Of a DNA stretch of 64,000 bases, positions 62,657-64,000 are shown in pieces. Position 1 is the stretch's first letter. Every line of letters begins with the position of its first letter. The DNA is from RPQJ01 sp963754125 (GTDB taxonomy: Bacteria > Pseudomonadota > Gammaproteobacteria > Steroidobacterales > Steroidobacteraceae). The position numbers were made by a program, and so were the translations under genes. The notes beneath the pieces are model-generated. The model made no database searches and was not told the origin of the DNA. It saw only the letters and a list, made by a program, of their open reading frames with translations. The stretch is from assembly GCA_963754125.1 (NCBI GenBank), contig CAVWEX010000014.1, forward strand, positions 1 through 64,000, given 5' to 3'.

Positions 62657-62667
62657 GCGGGCTCGCC

Positions 62668-62697
62668 TTGACCCTCCGGGGGGCAGCGCGGATCATT
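62668..62697 (+). promoter_or_regulatory. Possible promoter of aceE
   Basis: TTGACC (62668-62673) followed by ATCATT (62692-62697) at 18 bp spacing, about 60 bp upstream of the aceE start. The -10 match is modest. Confidence 0.35.
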
Positions 62698-62757
62698 GCG
62701 CGTCGGCATGCTAGCAGGGCGTGCCGGTCAATTCATTACGTCACGCCGGGATCGCAC

Positions 62758-64000
<1,243 letters not shown>

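Overview
The window looks like a chromosome segment of a GC-rich gammaproteobacterium, possibly near Steroidobacterales, Nevskiales or Xanthomonadales. The evidence is the conserved order rpsT, murJ, ribF, ileS, lspA, ispH followed by minor-pilin genes, the separate rplU-rpmA-obgE block, a PEP-CTERM surface protein, and codons heavily biased to G/C in the third position. The taxonomic placement is inference. No rRNA, CRISPR array, transposase or phage gene is visible.

Layout. (1) 0-16.7 kb is an accessory catabolic region. Two related modules each hold an alkyl-sulfatase gene followed by outer-membrane beta-barrel genes (1-3803 and 8933-13832). Between them lie a translationally coupled DUF3604 / parvulin / HupE-like operon (3860-7788) and a LysR gene divergent from the complete sulfatase. 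The second module runs on into a GMC flavin oxidoreductase and meets a convergent CoA-transferase. A plausible reading is uptake and cleavage of sulfated aliphatic compounds, then oxidation and CoA activation of the released alcohol or acid. (2) 16.8-26.7 kb holds a secreted propeller-like protein, ppc, a histone-H1-like protein, a NUDIX hydrolase overlapping an NADP-dependent oxidoreductase, a CBS-domain membrane protein, tRNA-Pro and the polyprenyl diphosphate synthase ispB. (3) 26.8-38.8 kb is the housekeeping core rplU-rpmA-obgE, rpsT, murJ, ribF-ileS-lspA-ispH. It is interrupted between murJ and ribF by a TPR protein and a PEP-CTERM protein, the latter with a near-consensus sigma-54 promoter. 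(4) 38.8-45.4 kb is the minor pilin operon fimT-pilV-pilW-pilX-pilY1-pilE on the minus strand. (5) 45.5-54 kb has a Fur/Irr-like regulator, tRNA-Thr, and a surface-lipid cluster: two LpxL-like acyltransferases, a fatty acyl-AMP ligase fused to an acyl carrier domain, a phosphopantetheinyl transferase, a DUF374 acyltransferase, a GT2 and an ArnT-like GT39 enzyme. (6) 54.1-64 kb holds a GAF-PAS-PAS-GGDEF-EAL protein, a REP/BIME-like nested palindrome, nadC, a PuuD-like membrane protein, a DUF1289 protein, grxD, rnt-pyrC-aminopeptidase and the start of aceE.

Sequence quality matters here. Twelve genes, including the normally essential ileS, are broken by single-base shifts: thirteen look like one extra base, and three in the pilin operon look like one missing base. 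Homology continues across every shift, so most are probably uncorrected assembly indels. I annotate these genes as one CDS each and give the shift position.
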